Shown piece by piece: positions 13,598 to 25,266 of a stretch of DNA of 64,000 bases (position 1 is its first letter; each line of letters opens with the position of its first letter). Position numbers and translations under genes: made by a program. The notes beneath the pieces were generated by a model. The model was given only the letters and a program-made list of their open reading frames with translations, searched no databases and was not told the DNA's origin. Source of the stretch: Cryptomeria japonica (Eukaryota; Streptophyta; Pinopsida; Cupressales; Cupressaceae); assembly GCF_030272615.1 (NCBI RefSeq), contig NC_081412.1:19941932-20005931 (forward strand), read 5' to 3'.

Positions 13598-16500
13598 CTA
13601 GCATAGAGAATGAGGAAGGCTTCCAAGAAAGACCCAATTCCCGCTAAGAGAGAATCCTAATGCAAGAGGCTGGATATTTGAAGGAAGAACCTCTAAGAGA
13701 TCGGCACCCTCAGCAATAGCCCTATTAGCCAAAAAATCCGCAATGACATTGATCTCTTTGTAACAATGAGAGATGGAGGTGGTGGAAAAACATTTCAATT
13801 GTACAAATTATGCACTCTAACAAATACTGTAAATGCCAAGAGATACATTTTTTTGGCAACAACTGCCTGAAAAACCAACATTGAGTCTCCTTCAATAACA
13901 ATGTCTTTAATATTCAAAGAGATCACGAGATCAAGGCCAAAGGATAATGCCTGAAATTCAGCTACATTATTAGAACCCTCACCAAGATATTTTCCCACAG
14001 CTTTTATAATTTTAGAAGAATGGTAAAAAATGATCGTTCCAATACTAGACCTTCCCGGATTTCCCTTAGAAGCCCCATCAAAATTGAGCTTGAAGGCAAA
14101 TTTGCGGGGAGGCCTCCATTTGGCCATCCTACGCTTAACAAGAGAAGATAAACTAGCTAATATAGCCCCATGAGAGGGCATTAGATGAAGAGAACCCCAT
14201 TTCCAAGTAACTCAATTATCCTAGTGAGAAAAAGACCTGAGGTGATCTAAATTTTTATAGATATTAAAAAAACCACCTCACAAATAGAGGATTGAACCTT
14301 GCTAAGAACTTCATCAAGTATAGCAGATTTATGTTTAAAAATCCTAGAGTTCCTTTCTATCCAGAGATTCTAGATCACAAGAGACGGTGCCACAACCCAA
14401 ATAGGAATAAAAAGAAGATGAGTACAACAAGGGCCAGTCCATGAAGTGAGAATAGATTAGAACTAAGAGCAGAAGACCAACCAAGCATCCCAAAAAGCCA
14501 ATACCAACACTCACGAGCAAAAGGACATAGAAAAAAAAGATGATCCATGGTTTCCATACAATATCCACAAAAAACACAAGGGAATACTGTTGTAATCCCA
14601 AGCCTGTCTAAATGCATCCCAGTGAGAACTTTATCCTAGACTACTAACCAAGCAAAAGCCCCTTCTTTAGGAAGACAAGCCAGATGCCAAAATAGTTTAG
14701 TAGACCAGGAGAGGGAGGACTTGGAAGCCTGAGACAATGAATTATACCTTTCTTTTACTGAATAAACACCTATGGCACTCTTAGTCCCTACCAACGAATC
14801 CTCCTTATCTTGAAATACAAGAGGTCTTCTCTGAAGTTCTTCCATAAAAGCAAGTCTAAGATCATTATCAATGGGAAAAGGAGGAATATCCTTCCATTTA
14901 GCTACTAAATATGGATCTGTAGAAACAATATCAAAATAATCAACAACTAAAGCCCCCCAAAGATCCGATAAAATTCCAGGAAAAGAAGACCAATCTTGAA
15001 TAGATGAAAGAGCGAGATGACCATTCCAGACTTCATCCCAAAACTGAGCCTTCTTCCCATTATGAACAACCCAAGGAAGGTGAGGTAGAATAACCATCCT
15101 GCAAGAAACTAGAAAGTTCCAAAATGCATAACCCTTTGGGAGAGATGTAGCCGTAAAAATCCTTTCTCTAGAAGCTCCCCTTAAATACTTAACATGCATA
15201 ATGGAAGCCCATTTACATAAAGGGTCTGCATATAACTTCCACACTAGTTTAGCCCCCAGGGCCTTATTCTGAGCTACTAAATCACGAATACCCGCAACAC
15301 CCAGTTCTTTAGGATGACAGATTTTGTCCCATGCAAGAAGAGGAATCTTCTTTCTACCCCCCACATTATCATTCCAAAGAAAGGACCTAAGGGAAATCTT
15401 AATGTCCTTAACAAATTTAGGGGGAGCCTTCAAAATAGACAACAACTATGTAGGGATGGCATTCAAAACTGATCTAATCAAAAGAATCTTACCGGCCATC
15501 GTAAGCCACTTGTGATTCCAGGAAGATATTCTGGAAGTGATCACATGAACAACTTTATCCCAAAAGGAGGTCTTTTCAGAGCCCAGAAAAAAAGGAATGC
15601 CTAGATACTTGCAAGGAAAGGTCCCTTCTTGAAAGCCCCAAAAGTGAATGAGTCCATTTCTAACTAGAGGAGAGACATTCACAAACAAAACCTTAGACTT
15701 CTGATTATTAACCTTCTGACCAGAAAATGCAGCATAATCATAAATAATTTTCTTTATAACTCTACCTTCCCTCAATGAGGGAGTCCCAAAGAAAAGCGCA
15801 TCATCAACAAACAAGCAATGGGATTGTGAAGAAGAAAGGCCATCAATTTTGATTCCTGACCACAAAACATATGTTATAGCGTTAGAAATGGCCCTGCTTA
15901 ACGCCTTAACCAAAATAATAAACAAAAAAGGGGAGAGAGGATCCCCTTGCTTAATTCCTCGAGAGGAAGCAAAGAATCCCGAAGGAGAACCATTAATCAA
16001 CACTGAGAAATGGGTTGAAGATATGCATGAAAACACCCATTTAACCCAACCACACAAAAACCCTAGACGATTCAAGACAACAACAAGGGACTGCCAGTTG
16101 ACACAATCATAAGCCTTTAGCATGTCTAGTTTAAGGATCATGGCCGGAACCTTTTATTGCGATATGGAGTGCAAAATTTCATGAGCCACAATCGCACCTT
16201 TAGAGGTTTTCCTACCTGACATAAAACCACCCTGCTCCATGGAAACTATCCAAGGAAGGAGTCTAGAAAGCCTAACAAAAATTGCCTTAGTAAATTTTTT
16301 ATATAAAGTAGTACACAAGGCAATAGGATGAAACTCAGAAAAAGAGATAGTATTATCCACTGTTGGAATAATAGCAATAAGGGTAGCATTAAGTTCTCTC
16401 AATATCGACCTATTTCTCCTAGACTCTTCTAGGGTTGACAAGACATCATTTCCTATAAAATCCCAACACTTCTGAAAAAATAAAGCCGTAAAACCATCCG

Positions 16501-17925
16501 GACCCGGAGCCTTTTCCGGATGCATGGAAAAGACTATCTCTTTAAGTTCCTCCAAGGAAAAGGGAGCCATAAGCATCTTATTATCCTCTTGAGTCACTAG
16601 AGGAGGGATTGAATTTCCAAAAGCATTATCTAAAGCAATAGGTTCAGCCATAAGAAAAGCCTTAAAGAACATGACAGCTTCATAAGCAATATCACCCTCG
16701 TCAAATAGACTTTTCCCATTAGCATCAATAATACACAAAATTCTATTGCATTGCTTCTTAAGCTTAGAAGAAGAATGGAAAAACTTGGTATTTCTATCCC
16801 CTTCAGATAACCAAAGATCCCTATATTTCCGCCTCCAATAAGACTCTTCCCTAGCCAGAATCTCACCCAATTGAAAATTTAACAATTTAACCCTATCATA
16901 AGAAAAAGAGGACATACTTGAATTAATGATACTTTTATTAAGCTGCTCAATTTCTTCCTGAATCCTAGCCTTTTCTCCAAAGATATTCTTAAAGTGTGCA
17001 ACATTCCAACTCCTAATCTTATGTTTTAAGAAAGCTAATTTCTTAACAATCTGGAACATCCTAGACCCAGGAATAAATGGGGCAGAAAGCCACCAATGTT
17101 TTAGCGAAGGCAAGAAAGATTGGTCCCTAAACCACATTGGCTCAAACTTGAAAGGTAGTTTCCTAGGGGCCCTATCCTCAAGAAGAGAAAACAAAATAGG
17201 GAAATGATTTGACACAGAGAAGGGGAGAACTGAGGAAACAAAATCCTGACCTGAGTTAAACCAATTTTCAGAAACCAAAAACCGGTCCAATCTTTCAGAG
17301 ATTCGACAAAAATATCTCTGCATGTTAGTCCATGTGAATGGCCCATTAAGAGGTTTACAGTCAACCAAATTCAAAGTATCGATAAAGTGACAAAAATTTG
17401 AGATAACATGCTTATTAGGGATGATTCCCCCAACGTTCTCATCTAAACCAACAATAGCATTAAAATCACCTCCAAAAATTAAAAAAAGGCATTATGCAAA
17501 GGAAGCGCAACAGAAGCTAAAAAATCCCAAAGTTTCTTTTTTTCCAACACCCCAGATGGGCCATATACATTAAAAAGCCAAAATTTAGAGTTTGATATCC
17601 TACTCTTAACCAGTCCAAGCATCCAGTTAGATGAGGAAGCAATCAAAGAGAAATCCACACAAGCATCTTTCCAAAGGATCGTAAGACTGCCTGAAGCACC
17701 TAAAGAGGAAGATGCACTAAATTTCCAAGTTTTCCAAGAAGAAAATAACATATCATTAGATGATAAACTTAACTTAGTTTCTTGCACCATCACAATATCA
17801 CACTTCATTAAGTCCAATTGAGACTTAATCAAGCATCGTTTGTTAGGGGCGTTTAAGCCCCTAACATTCCATGAAATAATCCTCACTGACCCAAAGGGGA
17901 GGCATTCACTCCCCTCAAAACACAC
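13598..17925 (-). pseudogene. LINE ORF2: endonuclease, reverse transcriptase, zf-RVT, RNase H
   Basis: The order on the minus strand is as follows. The AP-type endonuclease comes first (SWNVRGL near the start, VQETKLS, GGDFNAI, and SNHFPILF where SDH is usual, so the catalytic Asp appears replaced). The reverse transcriptase follows (EKAPGPDGF, KAYDCVNW, RGIKQGDPLSPFLF, FVDDALFF with the catalytic DD, YLGIPFF). Then come zf-RVT (CVFCGYCMETMDHLFFLC) and RNase H at 13598-14181 (LNFDGASKGNPG, GSNNVAEFQAL, IVIEGDS, then HCYKEINVIADFLANRA in a shifted frame). Lesions are a one-base loss in a T-run at about 17485 (minus sense), TAA at 16154-16156, TAG at 15446-15448 and TAG at 14636-14638, plus frame changes between zf-RVT and RNase H. 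The whole would be about 1440 codons, usual for plant LINEs. It would nick target DNA and copy the element RNA; here it is dead. Confidence 0.93.
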
Positions 17926-20638
17926 AAAGAAACTTGAGAGTCCTTTCCTCCCACGAAGGCCTTATGAAGACTTCTCTTAGAAACCAAAGCTCTTGTAACC
18001 GGCAAGCTTAAGGGTTTTCTTGATTGTTTCTTTTTGGAAGATTCCAAAGAAGAAAGAAGAGTTGATTGAATGCCTGCATCAATTTCCAGTTAAGTCTTGA
18101 CATGCTTAGGCTTTCGAACTCTTTTACGAGGAGTAGACAAAGGTGAAGTAGGAGAAAGAGGGGACTATAACAAAGGAAACCCATTGAAACCCAAAGGAGT
18201 AGAATCCACGGGTGCCTTATCTTGACCATGATTCACTTTGCCAGATTCAATGGGAATTGATGGTGTCCCAATAACCAACGACACTAGAGCCCTCTCCAGA
18301 TTAAGAAGATCAAAATAACTCTTTGTAGGGAAAGCAACTAACTCATTCTCTAGAGTGCCTAAATCTTTTGAAATCGAAGAGATTACTCTATTAGCTAAAG
18401 CAGAATTTAGAGCCAAATTATTAGTATTAACTGATGAATACTAAGAGGGGGGGTGAATTAGTATGCCAAAAATCTCTATACTTAAACACTTACATAGTTT
18501 GAAGATAAACCGGTCCAACAGTCTAACAGACAGACCAGTTATCACACATGCAAACCAAAATGCAAATAAAGCATTCACCCACAAAAGCAATACAACCATA
18601 ACACAAGATATTTGACGTGGAAAACCAACTGGAAAAAAAAAACCACGGTGAGATGGAACTCACAAGTCACTATCTGTAGAATAGAAACCAGATCGGTTAA
18701 GGTTAGATCGGTTAAGGTCTTACAATGTTCTTCACCAGAACAGATCCTGTTAGGAATCTCAATCTGTGTTACTAGATAAGTCCGATTAAAGACTACCTTG
18801 TTAGAGGATTTTAGATTCACAGAAGTGAACCACCTTGTTAGAGGATTTTACAAAGGCTTTTGGGCCTACCCAATTAAGGGCTACAGACTTGTCAAAGATG
18901 TGAGTAATCAACAAGTGTTTGATCTATCTAATAGCACAAACTGCTTGGTTAGATCTAGTGTAGCTCACTACTAATGCATTTCAGCATTACTTCAGTCTTC
19001 TCTATCTCTTTGTGTTACAACTTGATCTTCTCAGATAAGATCGCTCTTATAATAACTCAACAACCACCTTAAACCCTATCCACAACATAAACCCTTTCAG
19101 TAATAGAAACAACAACTCAAAACCCTAGACATGATGTCCTTTTAAAGGAATCTGATTTCATGTCAGTCCAATAGGATTACATTACAATTTCCTAGGTTCA
19201 ATGAATCTAGACATACTCAGTAACACGACACAAAAAGCACCATCAGTTTGTCGGCACCGTCAATCAATCGGTGAGTTGGTAACTCATCACAGAGTATTAC
19301 CGATTCATACAAAATACTGGTTGCCGGCTTGACAAAAATGAAAATTGGTAAGAATGTGCTATGCCGCTTTACTCCCTTGTACTGGTTGAGATCTACGAAC
19401 CGCTTGGGATCGACATGCCGCTTCAGACCGGGAAACACATTCTGCAAAATCACCAATAGTCTAAAGACTAGAATACAACATACCGGTTGGAACAAATACC
19501 AGTTGAGCTCTAGTTCATACATATAAAGGGGATCTCTATACAAGTGTGTGTCCATCAATGACAATCACAACATAAACATAAAAAATGCCAACTTTAACAA
19601 TATCTTGCACCTGGGCAATAAGATGATCATCTGGAACGATAACAAAACTATCAACCTCCAAGGGATGTTCAACACATTTCATACCCGACCGAGGAGTCTC
19701 TAACCCAGCCCTCAAATCTTTCTCCAAACCACCAGAATGCGAAGAAGGTTTTTCCGCATTCAAGATGTCATTAATTTTATCTAAATTAGAGATATTACCA
19801 AAGCCAACCACAGGAGAAGGAACTGAACAATGAGGTAAATCTGAGGTAACCCTAGTTGAGAAATTTTTGTTCAATGGGGAAGGAACATAAGCCAAATGAG
19901 AATCTTGAACTCCTACATGATCTTTATTCCAAGCAAACATTTCCAAATTCTTATCAATTGAGGAATCAATCACTCCTAAGCCAAATTTAATCTTTTTAAT
20001 GTGAAAAAACAAAGGAGAATCCATAATCACGAAAGAGAGACCAAATTGCACAGAATCCCTAATAAGGTTTTGACGCCAAATACCAAAAGATGACCGAATG
20101 CTACAAGTCTTAGGAAAAGAAGCATTACCAGAAAGTAAGACACAAATTTTGATCACAAACAACCCATCTTCGAACACCGAATGGGACAAAAAAAATTTAC
20201 CAAACGAGTCCCCAATCTTTGTTAAAATGTCAGATTCCACAAATTCAGAAGGTAACAAAGGGAGTTTAAACCAGGATGGAACCTGCTTAGAACCAACCCT
20301 AGAGGGCGCAAAAAAAGGTTTCCAAGTTTCCACAAAATCAAATTTTTCCCAAGCCAAAAAAATGGAACACTCAAAGCCTTATCCCTAGCTTCTGCAGAAT
20401 CGAAGACAATAATAAAAGAATATGCAGATAAAACTTGGAAGTACAAAGTGCCATACCAATGAGCATGAATCTTACAATGGAGCTTTGAAAGAGGAATGGA
20501 ATCACCCCACACTTGAATAATAACTACCAAAGTCCGAAGGTCATGAACCTTTTTCCCCATAACAAAATTTGAGACATCAATCAAAGGGACCGGAAGCCAA
20601 ACAGACTGCGGCTGCAAGGATGGGTCAGAATTTGGCAA
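17880..20638 (-). pseudogene. LINE ORF1 (DUF4283-like), split by a solo LTR
   Basis: The N-terminal part (20638 to about 20360, containing DSAEARDKALSVPFF) continues in another frame as LAWEKFDFVETWKPFF, then VPSWFKLPLLPSEF. This is the pattern of plant LINE ORF1 RNA-binding DUF4283 domains. The frame changes within a 7-base A-run at 20356-20362, so a one-base slip explains it. The ORF is interrupted by the LTR at 18432-19572. Removing the LTR and one target repeat joins the YVY end to TNNLALNSALANRV in frame. The basic C-terminal part (TPRKRVRKPKHVK) has two stops in place of likely CAA/CAG codons, and the frame ends overlapping the start of ORF2 near 17890. Confidence 0.8.
18432..19572 (-). 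mobile_element. Solo LTR (Copia-like) inside LINE ORF1
   Basis: The 1141-bp insertion is bounded by TG and CA. On the minus strand it begins TGTTGTGATTGTCATTGATG and ends CCCCCCCTCTTAGTATTCATCA-like, the same start and end style as the Copia LTRs at 25267 and 57662. The flanks TTAAC (18427-18431) and TAAAC (19573-19577) look like a 5-bp target duplication with one mismatch. No internal region is present, so it is a solo LTR left by recombination. It must be younger than the LINE it interrupts. Confidence 0.8.
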
Positions 20639-21243
20639 AGAGCAAGTAGAAACCCCTGGAATTATTTTTATATTTTTATATTTTTAAAAAATATTTTATA
20701 TATAAAAATAATTCAGATTGACTGGAAAATCATATATTTGTATCTTTACTTTTTTAATTCTAATTGTTAATCACAATCTAAGTTATCTTATGGATTTTAT
20801 CTTAGTTTGTCTCTTCAAAAATATATTAAAAGAATAAAATGGCAATCACATGGACTTGTATAATTGAGTAAATAATTATTAAATAGTAAAGATAGATTAA
20901 AAAATATTGTAATTTGTGTCACTGGTGTGACTTGTTGATAAAAATGAAGCATTTCCATAATGCTATTGTGATGCCCATGAAAAGTAATTTTATTTTTACA
21001 AAATAAAGATATTGTAATTATTAAAAAAAAAATTTATGATTATGCTAATAATTTCCATACAATAAAAGTTATGTAGTATAGAAAAAAAAGACAAAAATAA
21101 CAGCTTCAGATAACTATAAATTAAAAAATGATACTATTATACATACTCTAATATATAATACTATCTTATTTGAAAGAATCATAAACAAACTTTTATCATC
21201 AATATTTATACATTAATGCTAGTAGATTTCCACAATCCATATG

Positions 21244-21320
21244 ATTGAATGAACTATTTCTGGATTCAACTATGTGAACATTTTTTCATCACAATCAAAT
21301 CCAGAAACAGTTCATTCAAT
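21244..21320. repeat. 23-bp inverted repeat (foldback)
   Basis: The arm at 21244-21266 (ATTGAATGAACTATTTCTGG plus ATT) pairs with 21298-21320 with a single mismatch, around a 31-base loop. It may be a remnant of a miniature foldback element. No target duplication is evident. Confidence 0.7.
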
Positions 21321-21599
21321 ATTTATACACTAAAAATTTAAATTTTTTAACCAATTAAATAAAAAGCAAAACATATTAAATTATTTATAATTTCTAAATT
21401 ATATTAAATAACTTTCAAATTTATTAATAAAGCTAAACAGCTCAAAAAAGAAATTAAATCTTACCAATTACATCCCAACAACGCCATAATCTATCAAAAC
21501 TAAAATATTTAAAACGACTAATACAGTAATTTAAAACTCGAAGAAAAGTAGTTGGCACTAGAAAATCTAATATTAAGATTATATGAGGACGCACTATCA

Positions 21600-21795
21600 T
21601 TGAGAGAAAGGAAAACGTGTGGAACGTCAATTCAGAATGTGTGGTCGAATCCCAATCAAACGTACTATACAGCAGATCTCGTGACCCTCTACAACTTCAA
21701 CACTACTCAGCTGCTGCACGCTTTTAAATTATAAAGACCACAGGCATTTAGCCTATAGAATTATCTTCTCCTTCTCTTCAATTATTACCATCAAA
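21600..21795 (+). promoter_or_regulatory. Conserved upstream region of gene copy 4
   Basis: This stretch matches the DNA just upstream of copies 1-3 (compare 245-386). Shared pieces include GTCGAATCC, AAACGTAC, CAGCAGATCTCGTGAC and GACCACAG. Copy 4 has a TATA-like TTATAAAG at about 21729, about 65 bases before the ATG; copies 1-3 have TTTTCAAG in that place. Promoter function is inferred from position and conservation only. Confidence 0.4.
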
Positions 21796-23006
21796 ATGAA
21801 GGATAATGTTACCAGAACATTGCCAAGGGGAAACGTAAAAGCTTCTGTGTGGAAGAGAATTATCAGCCGCCGTATTCTGAAACGAAGAAGAGAGAGGAAA
21901 TTGAATTTGCTTTATTCAATGTTGAGAGTTATACTGCCCAAATCTATCAAGGTAACTTAACTTCAGTGGGTATTTTCAAAACCTATTTTATGTTTAATTT
22001 CTGGGTTCTCTTAATCTTGTTTGTATCATTGATGAAGGTAACAGAGCAAGTTTCAAACTCCAAAGATTCCTCAGTTGAAGAAGGCTGCAGCTCATCTTTA
22101 ATGGCTCACCTCCCACCAAAAAATCTCCAGGTATATGATAAAGTGGGAATACAATATATCATACTATTCAGTAGCTCTCATAATCCCTACTTGAAAATAT
22201 CTGTTTCACTAATACTACTGAGTGCTATTGAGTAAAATTGTCTAAGCGGAAAAATAAGTGTATCATATTACGCAATATTTCTCAACATCTCTCTTTTAAC
22301 ATATTTGTTTTCTTGGTATCATTAAGAGAAGATTTTATACTTGAGGTAGTGGCTATTAAGTGCTATTGAAGCTCTGGCTGTAATTCAAGCACTCCCATAA
22401 TAAATATGAGCAAGAAAGAGTCTCTTTTTACTAGTTATTCGAGGTTGTAATATATATATTACTTGAATAGAGTTATTAGAGATCTGATGGATTTTCTAGT
22501 GATAAAAAGTGGTCAGTTGATTTTGCAGGTCTTGCAACAGTGCAATAATATTTGTCAATTTTAAAATTAATTTGTTAAGTTGTTTGCCTTCTTAAATTAG
22601 AAAATTGCCGGTGGGTTGCCTGGGAAACACCTGACCGGATGTTTTTAATATGAGCCAAATGAGCATGGTGCATTATTATGCCTGTATATTCCCAATTCTA
22701 ATGAGTAGGTACATATTATATGTTTGTGGGGGTACTAATTTCTTTTGTGAGTACGATTTTGACTGCCATGGTTAAGTGAAGCTGGTGGGTCCTTGTAATA
22801 CTATTGTTTGTTATGCATATCCTCGCCTTATTCATCAGTAGAAGCTTTATGATTTCCTGTATTTTTCATTCAAGAACATAAAAAGGAAAACACGATTTAA
22901 CTAAGTAGGTTTGCTGATGTTTTTTATGTAGGTTTTGAAACCATCTGAACTAAAAGAATGTAATGTTACAAAGAAGGTTGACGTTCTTGCCGGAAAAGCA
23001 GAATGA
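21796..23006 (+). CDS. bHLH-like small protein, copy 4 (three open exons)
   Basis: The exons are 21796-21951, 22038-22130 and 22932-23006. All junctions are GT/AG and phase 0 (AAG|GTAAC, GAAG|GTAAC, CCAG|GTATAT, GTAG|GTTTT), giving 107 aa and a TGA stop. Residues 24-50 are strongly basic and then helical (RRILKRRRERKLNLLYSMLR, then VILPKS), like the basic region and helix 1 of plant bHLH factors. The rest is Ser/Glu-rich and then Lys-rich, with no second helix or leucine zipper visible. The start ATG follows ACCATCAAA and aligns with the second ATG of the other copies. This is the only copy free of stops and with every splice site, so it is the best candidate for a working gene or the closest to the ancestor. 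A nuclear regulatory role is inferred from the basic helix alone. The family name is uncertain. Confidence 0.6.
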
Positions 23007-23796
23007 CTGTCTCAAGACTGCAGCAGTGGAAGAAAGGAAGTTTATGCTCTGGTTATATTATAATCCATTGAAGACTGACCGCTTCTTTCTGCCTTAAGCT
23101 TTTCTTGACTGCATTGAACATATAAATAAAATAAAACCTTTCTTGAAACTTTCTAAGTGACTCTACCCATTTTCATCAATTTCCTCAACTGTTTTCATAA
23201 ATTTAATTTTTCTGCATGTTATATTTTTTCTGCATTCTCAAGAGTTTGGTAGCTCCTTTTATAACTCGTACTGCAATGAAATCAGGAGAAAAACAAGACT
23301 GCAGTTCACGAGCATAAGTGTGGATTCTCGTGAGGAAAAAACTCACGAGAATTCTTCCCACCTTCCTAGAGAGGCACCTATTCCTAAACTCTCAAACAAA
23401 ACATTCACATCAATGTTTGGTTTTTTCATTAGTATTCTACTTGAAAATACAAAACAATTTTGTACTGAATTCTTTCAAATGTGGAGGTGATTGAGAAAGA
23501 GAAATCCAGAGATAATGTTTGCATTAAACTGGTGTGTTTAAAATATATAAATATAAAGTTTAAAGTAAAAAATCATATTAATATATTTAAGAATTATTTA
23601 TATTAATATGTTTTATATAAAAAAAATTTAAATACTGTATAATAATTAATTAAAATTTTATTTGAAGTAATTGAAATTTTCTCATTTAAATTTAGAAATA
23701 AAGTAAAGTTATTAATTACGTTGAGAGTTCTATTACAACAATGAGTGAGATGTGAGTGTGTTAATAAAAACTATTTAAGAGTCTACATACAAAAAT
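23007..23796. other. Downstream region of gene copy 4 with a perfect hairpin
   Basis: A patch at about 23280-23440 matches the downstream DNA of copies 1 and 2 (about 2570-2710 and 31720-31860). In copy 4 it holds a perfect 11-bp inverted repeat, ATTCTCGTGAG at 23324-23334 and CTCACGAGAAT at 23342-23352, with a 7-base loop. The remainder is AT-rich with no gene. Confidence 0.55.
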
Positions 23797-25266
23797 AATA
23801 AAAGCTAAATTTAAATCGTACAACTACTTTCATGTAATTATGCGAACTACAAAATAACTTTATCGTAATATAGACAAATCATAAAAGAAAAATATAAATA
23901 TACATATCACCTCAATGTCAAAATTTGTGATTTAAATTTTCTAGATAAATTTTAAAAATGAAGAAAAAATAAAATAATTAATGAGGTATAAATTTTTGTA
24001 TTTATCAAAATATGTAATGCCTCACATGTTTGCATTCTACCATTGCTATATTTTGATCCACTATTGACTCTATATATGATACACTTTGACATCCATGTGG
24101 TGCATCCTAATTACAATTATATTCTTTTGATTGTGTAGATAACACTGTTGGTGTTGATGGTTGGTTATACTTGTAGATTCAATGATTATCATATATGCAT
24201 GACGCCGATACAATGATATGACATGATGTTATATGATGACATATGCTTTATACTATGATGGTACTTTGATTATACTAATAATGATGTGGTTTCATGATGA
24301 TGCATTGGATATGTTATGACTAATTTGATGAAATATTATGCTACTAACCATATTAATATGTGACCCCGATTGGGAAATGATTATATATATGTTTAAATTA
24401 TATTGTGTTATATATGTGCACATGTATTTGTTGTGTTTTAGTTGATGCAAGTACATGACATTGATTCCACTTGGCTCCATGTGTCTAGGTGAGTCCATTT
24501 CTCTAACATTGGTTATAGGAGATACCACATTGGTCATTTATGTCTCCTACCCCTAGCCATCATTCCTAATTTAGACGTTCTCCTTATTAAATGTGTTTAT
24601 AAACCTCGATTACTGTGTTGGTAATGTTTGGCAGCCCTAATGCATAATTGTGTAAAACCCGTAATGATTGTTTGTGCATAGGTAGCCATTTGTAAATTAT
24701 GATTATTTTAATGTGTATATTTATGTTATTATTAATATTTAATTGTGAAATGTGCCTTATTTGTATGTGGATTGATGAGAATTTCATAATTTGTCGATAG
24801 GGTTCATTTGAGGGTATATTTGATATTTAAGTTTTAATTTTATTTTTAATATTATTTTATTCCCCACTCCAAAAATGTGTTTATATGATGAATTGAAGTT
24901 TAGGTTTTTTTTACACTTAGTTCATTTTCTCATTATGCTCTTAAAAACTCTACACTTTGAATTTGGATTCATGATTGAAGGAGATTTTCTTGGAGGATTT
25001 TTATTAGCATTAGCTCAAAATATTGGTAATGGTGAATTCTCTTGGCTGTCCAAAAGATTTTCTATCTTCCATTGTGTGTGGATTGCATTTTCAATTTGAA
25101 GGTTTGATCAAGTTTGATGTAGGAACTCGATTCCTCCTTTGTTTTTCAATTAAATTGCTTATACTTTGTTGTAAATGACTAGTTAAATGATTTAAAACAC
25201 TCTTCCAATTTAAATATCTTTGGATGATTGTATATTTTGCTTGAATCAAACTTTAAAATATTGTTT
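23797..25266. other. AT-rich flank of the Copia LTR in block 2
   Basis: No gene is seen. It is nearly identical to 56177-57661. Rich in ATGAT/ATATG phrases around 24180-24440. Open frames on both strands (24292-24537, 24587-24787, 24875-25099) have no family resemblance. Confidence 0.6.

Larger units (their letters stand above)
12060..20655 (-). mobile_element. Near full-length plant LINE, inactive
   Basis: The element reads right to left. ORF1 lies at about 20638-17880, ORF2 at about 17925-13598, then a 3' UTR, and a poly-A tail that appears as 13 T on the plus strand at 12060-12072. It interrupts block 1: the left flank matches 36030-36055 and sequence resumes near 20656, matching about 36110 onward. 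About 55 bases of the block-2 target are missing at the junction and no clean target duplication is seen, suggesting deletion on insertion or later decay. At least three in-frame stops and two homopolymer frameshifts disable ORF2 and ORF1, and a solo LTR is inserted in ORF1. Confidence 0.92.
20656..21795. other. AT-rich DNA after the LINE and upstream of gene copy 4
   Basis: The first 100 bases resume block 1 (they match about 36110-36215 of block 2). After that no homologue remains in the window. It contains the foldback at 21244-21320 and, at about 21600-21780, a promoter region homologous to the upstream DNA of copies 1-3 (GTCGAATCC, ACGTAC, CTCGTGAC). No gene is seen. Confidence 0.6.

Noticed and set aside
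15849-16112. Plus-strand frames inside the minus-strand LINE (also 15324-15515, 13323-13520)
   Set aside because: They are antisense to reverse transcriptase and 3' UTR sequence.
24875-25099. 74-codon plus-strand frame (MCLYDELKFRFFLHLVHF start) near the Copia LTR
   Set aside because: The block-3 counterpart is disrupted by an indel in the T-run near 57300 and no family is recognised.
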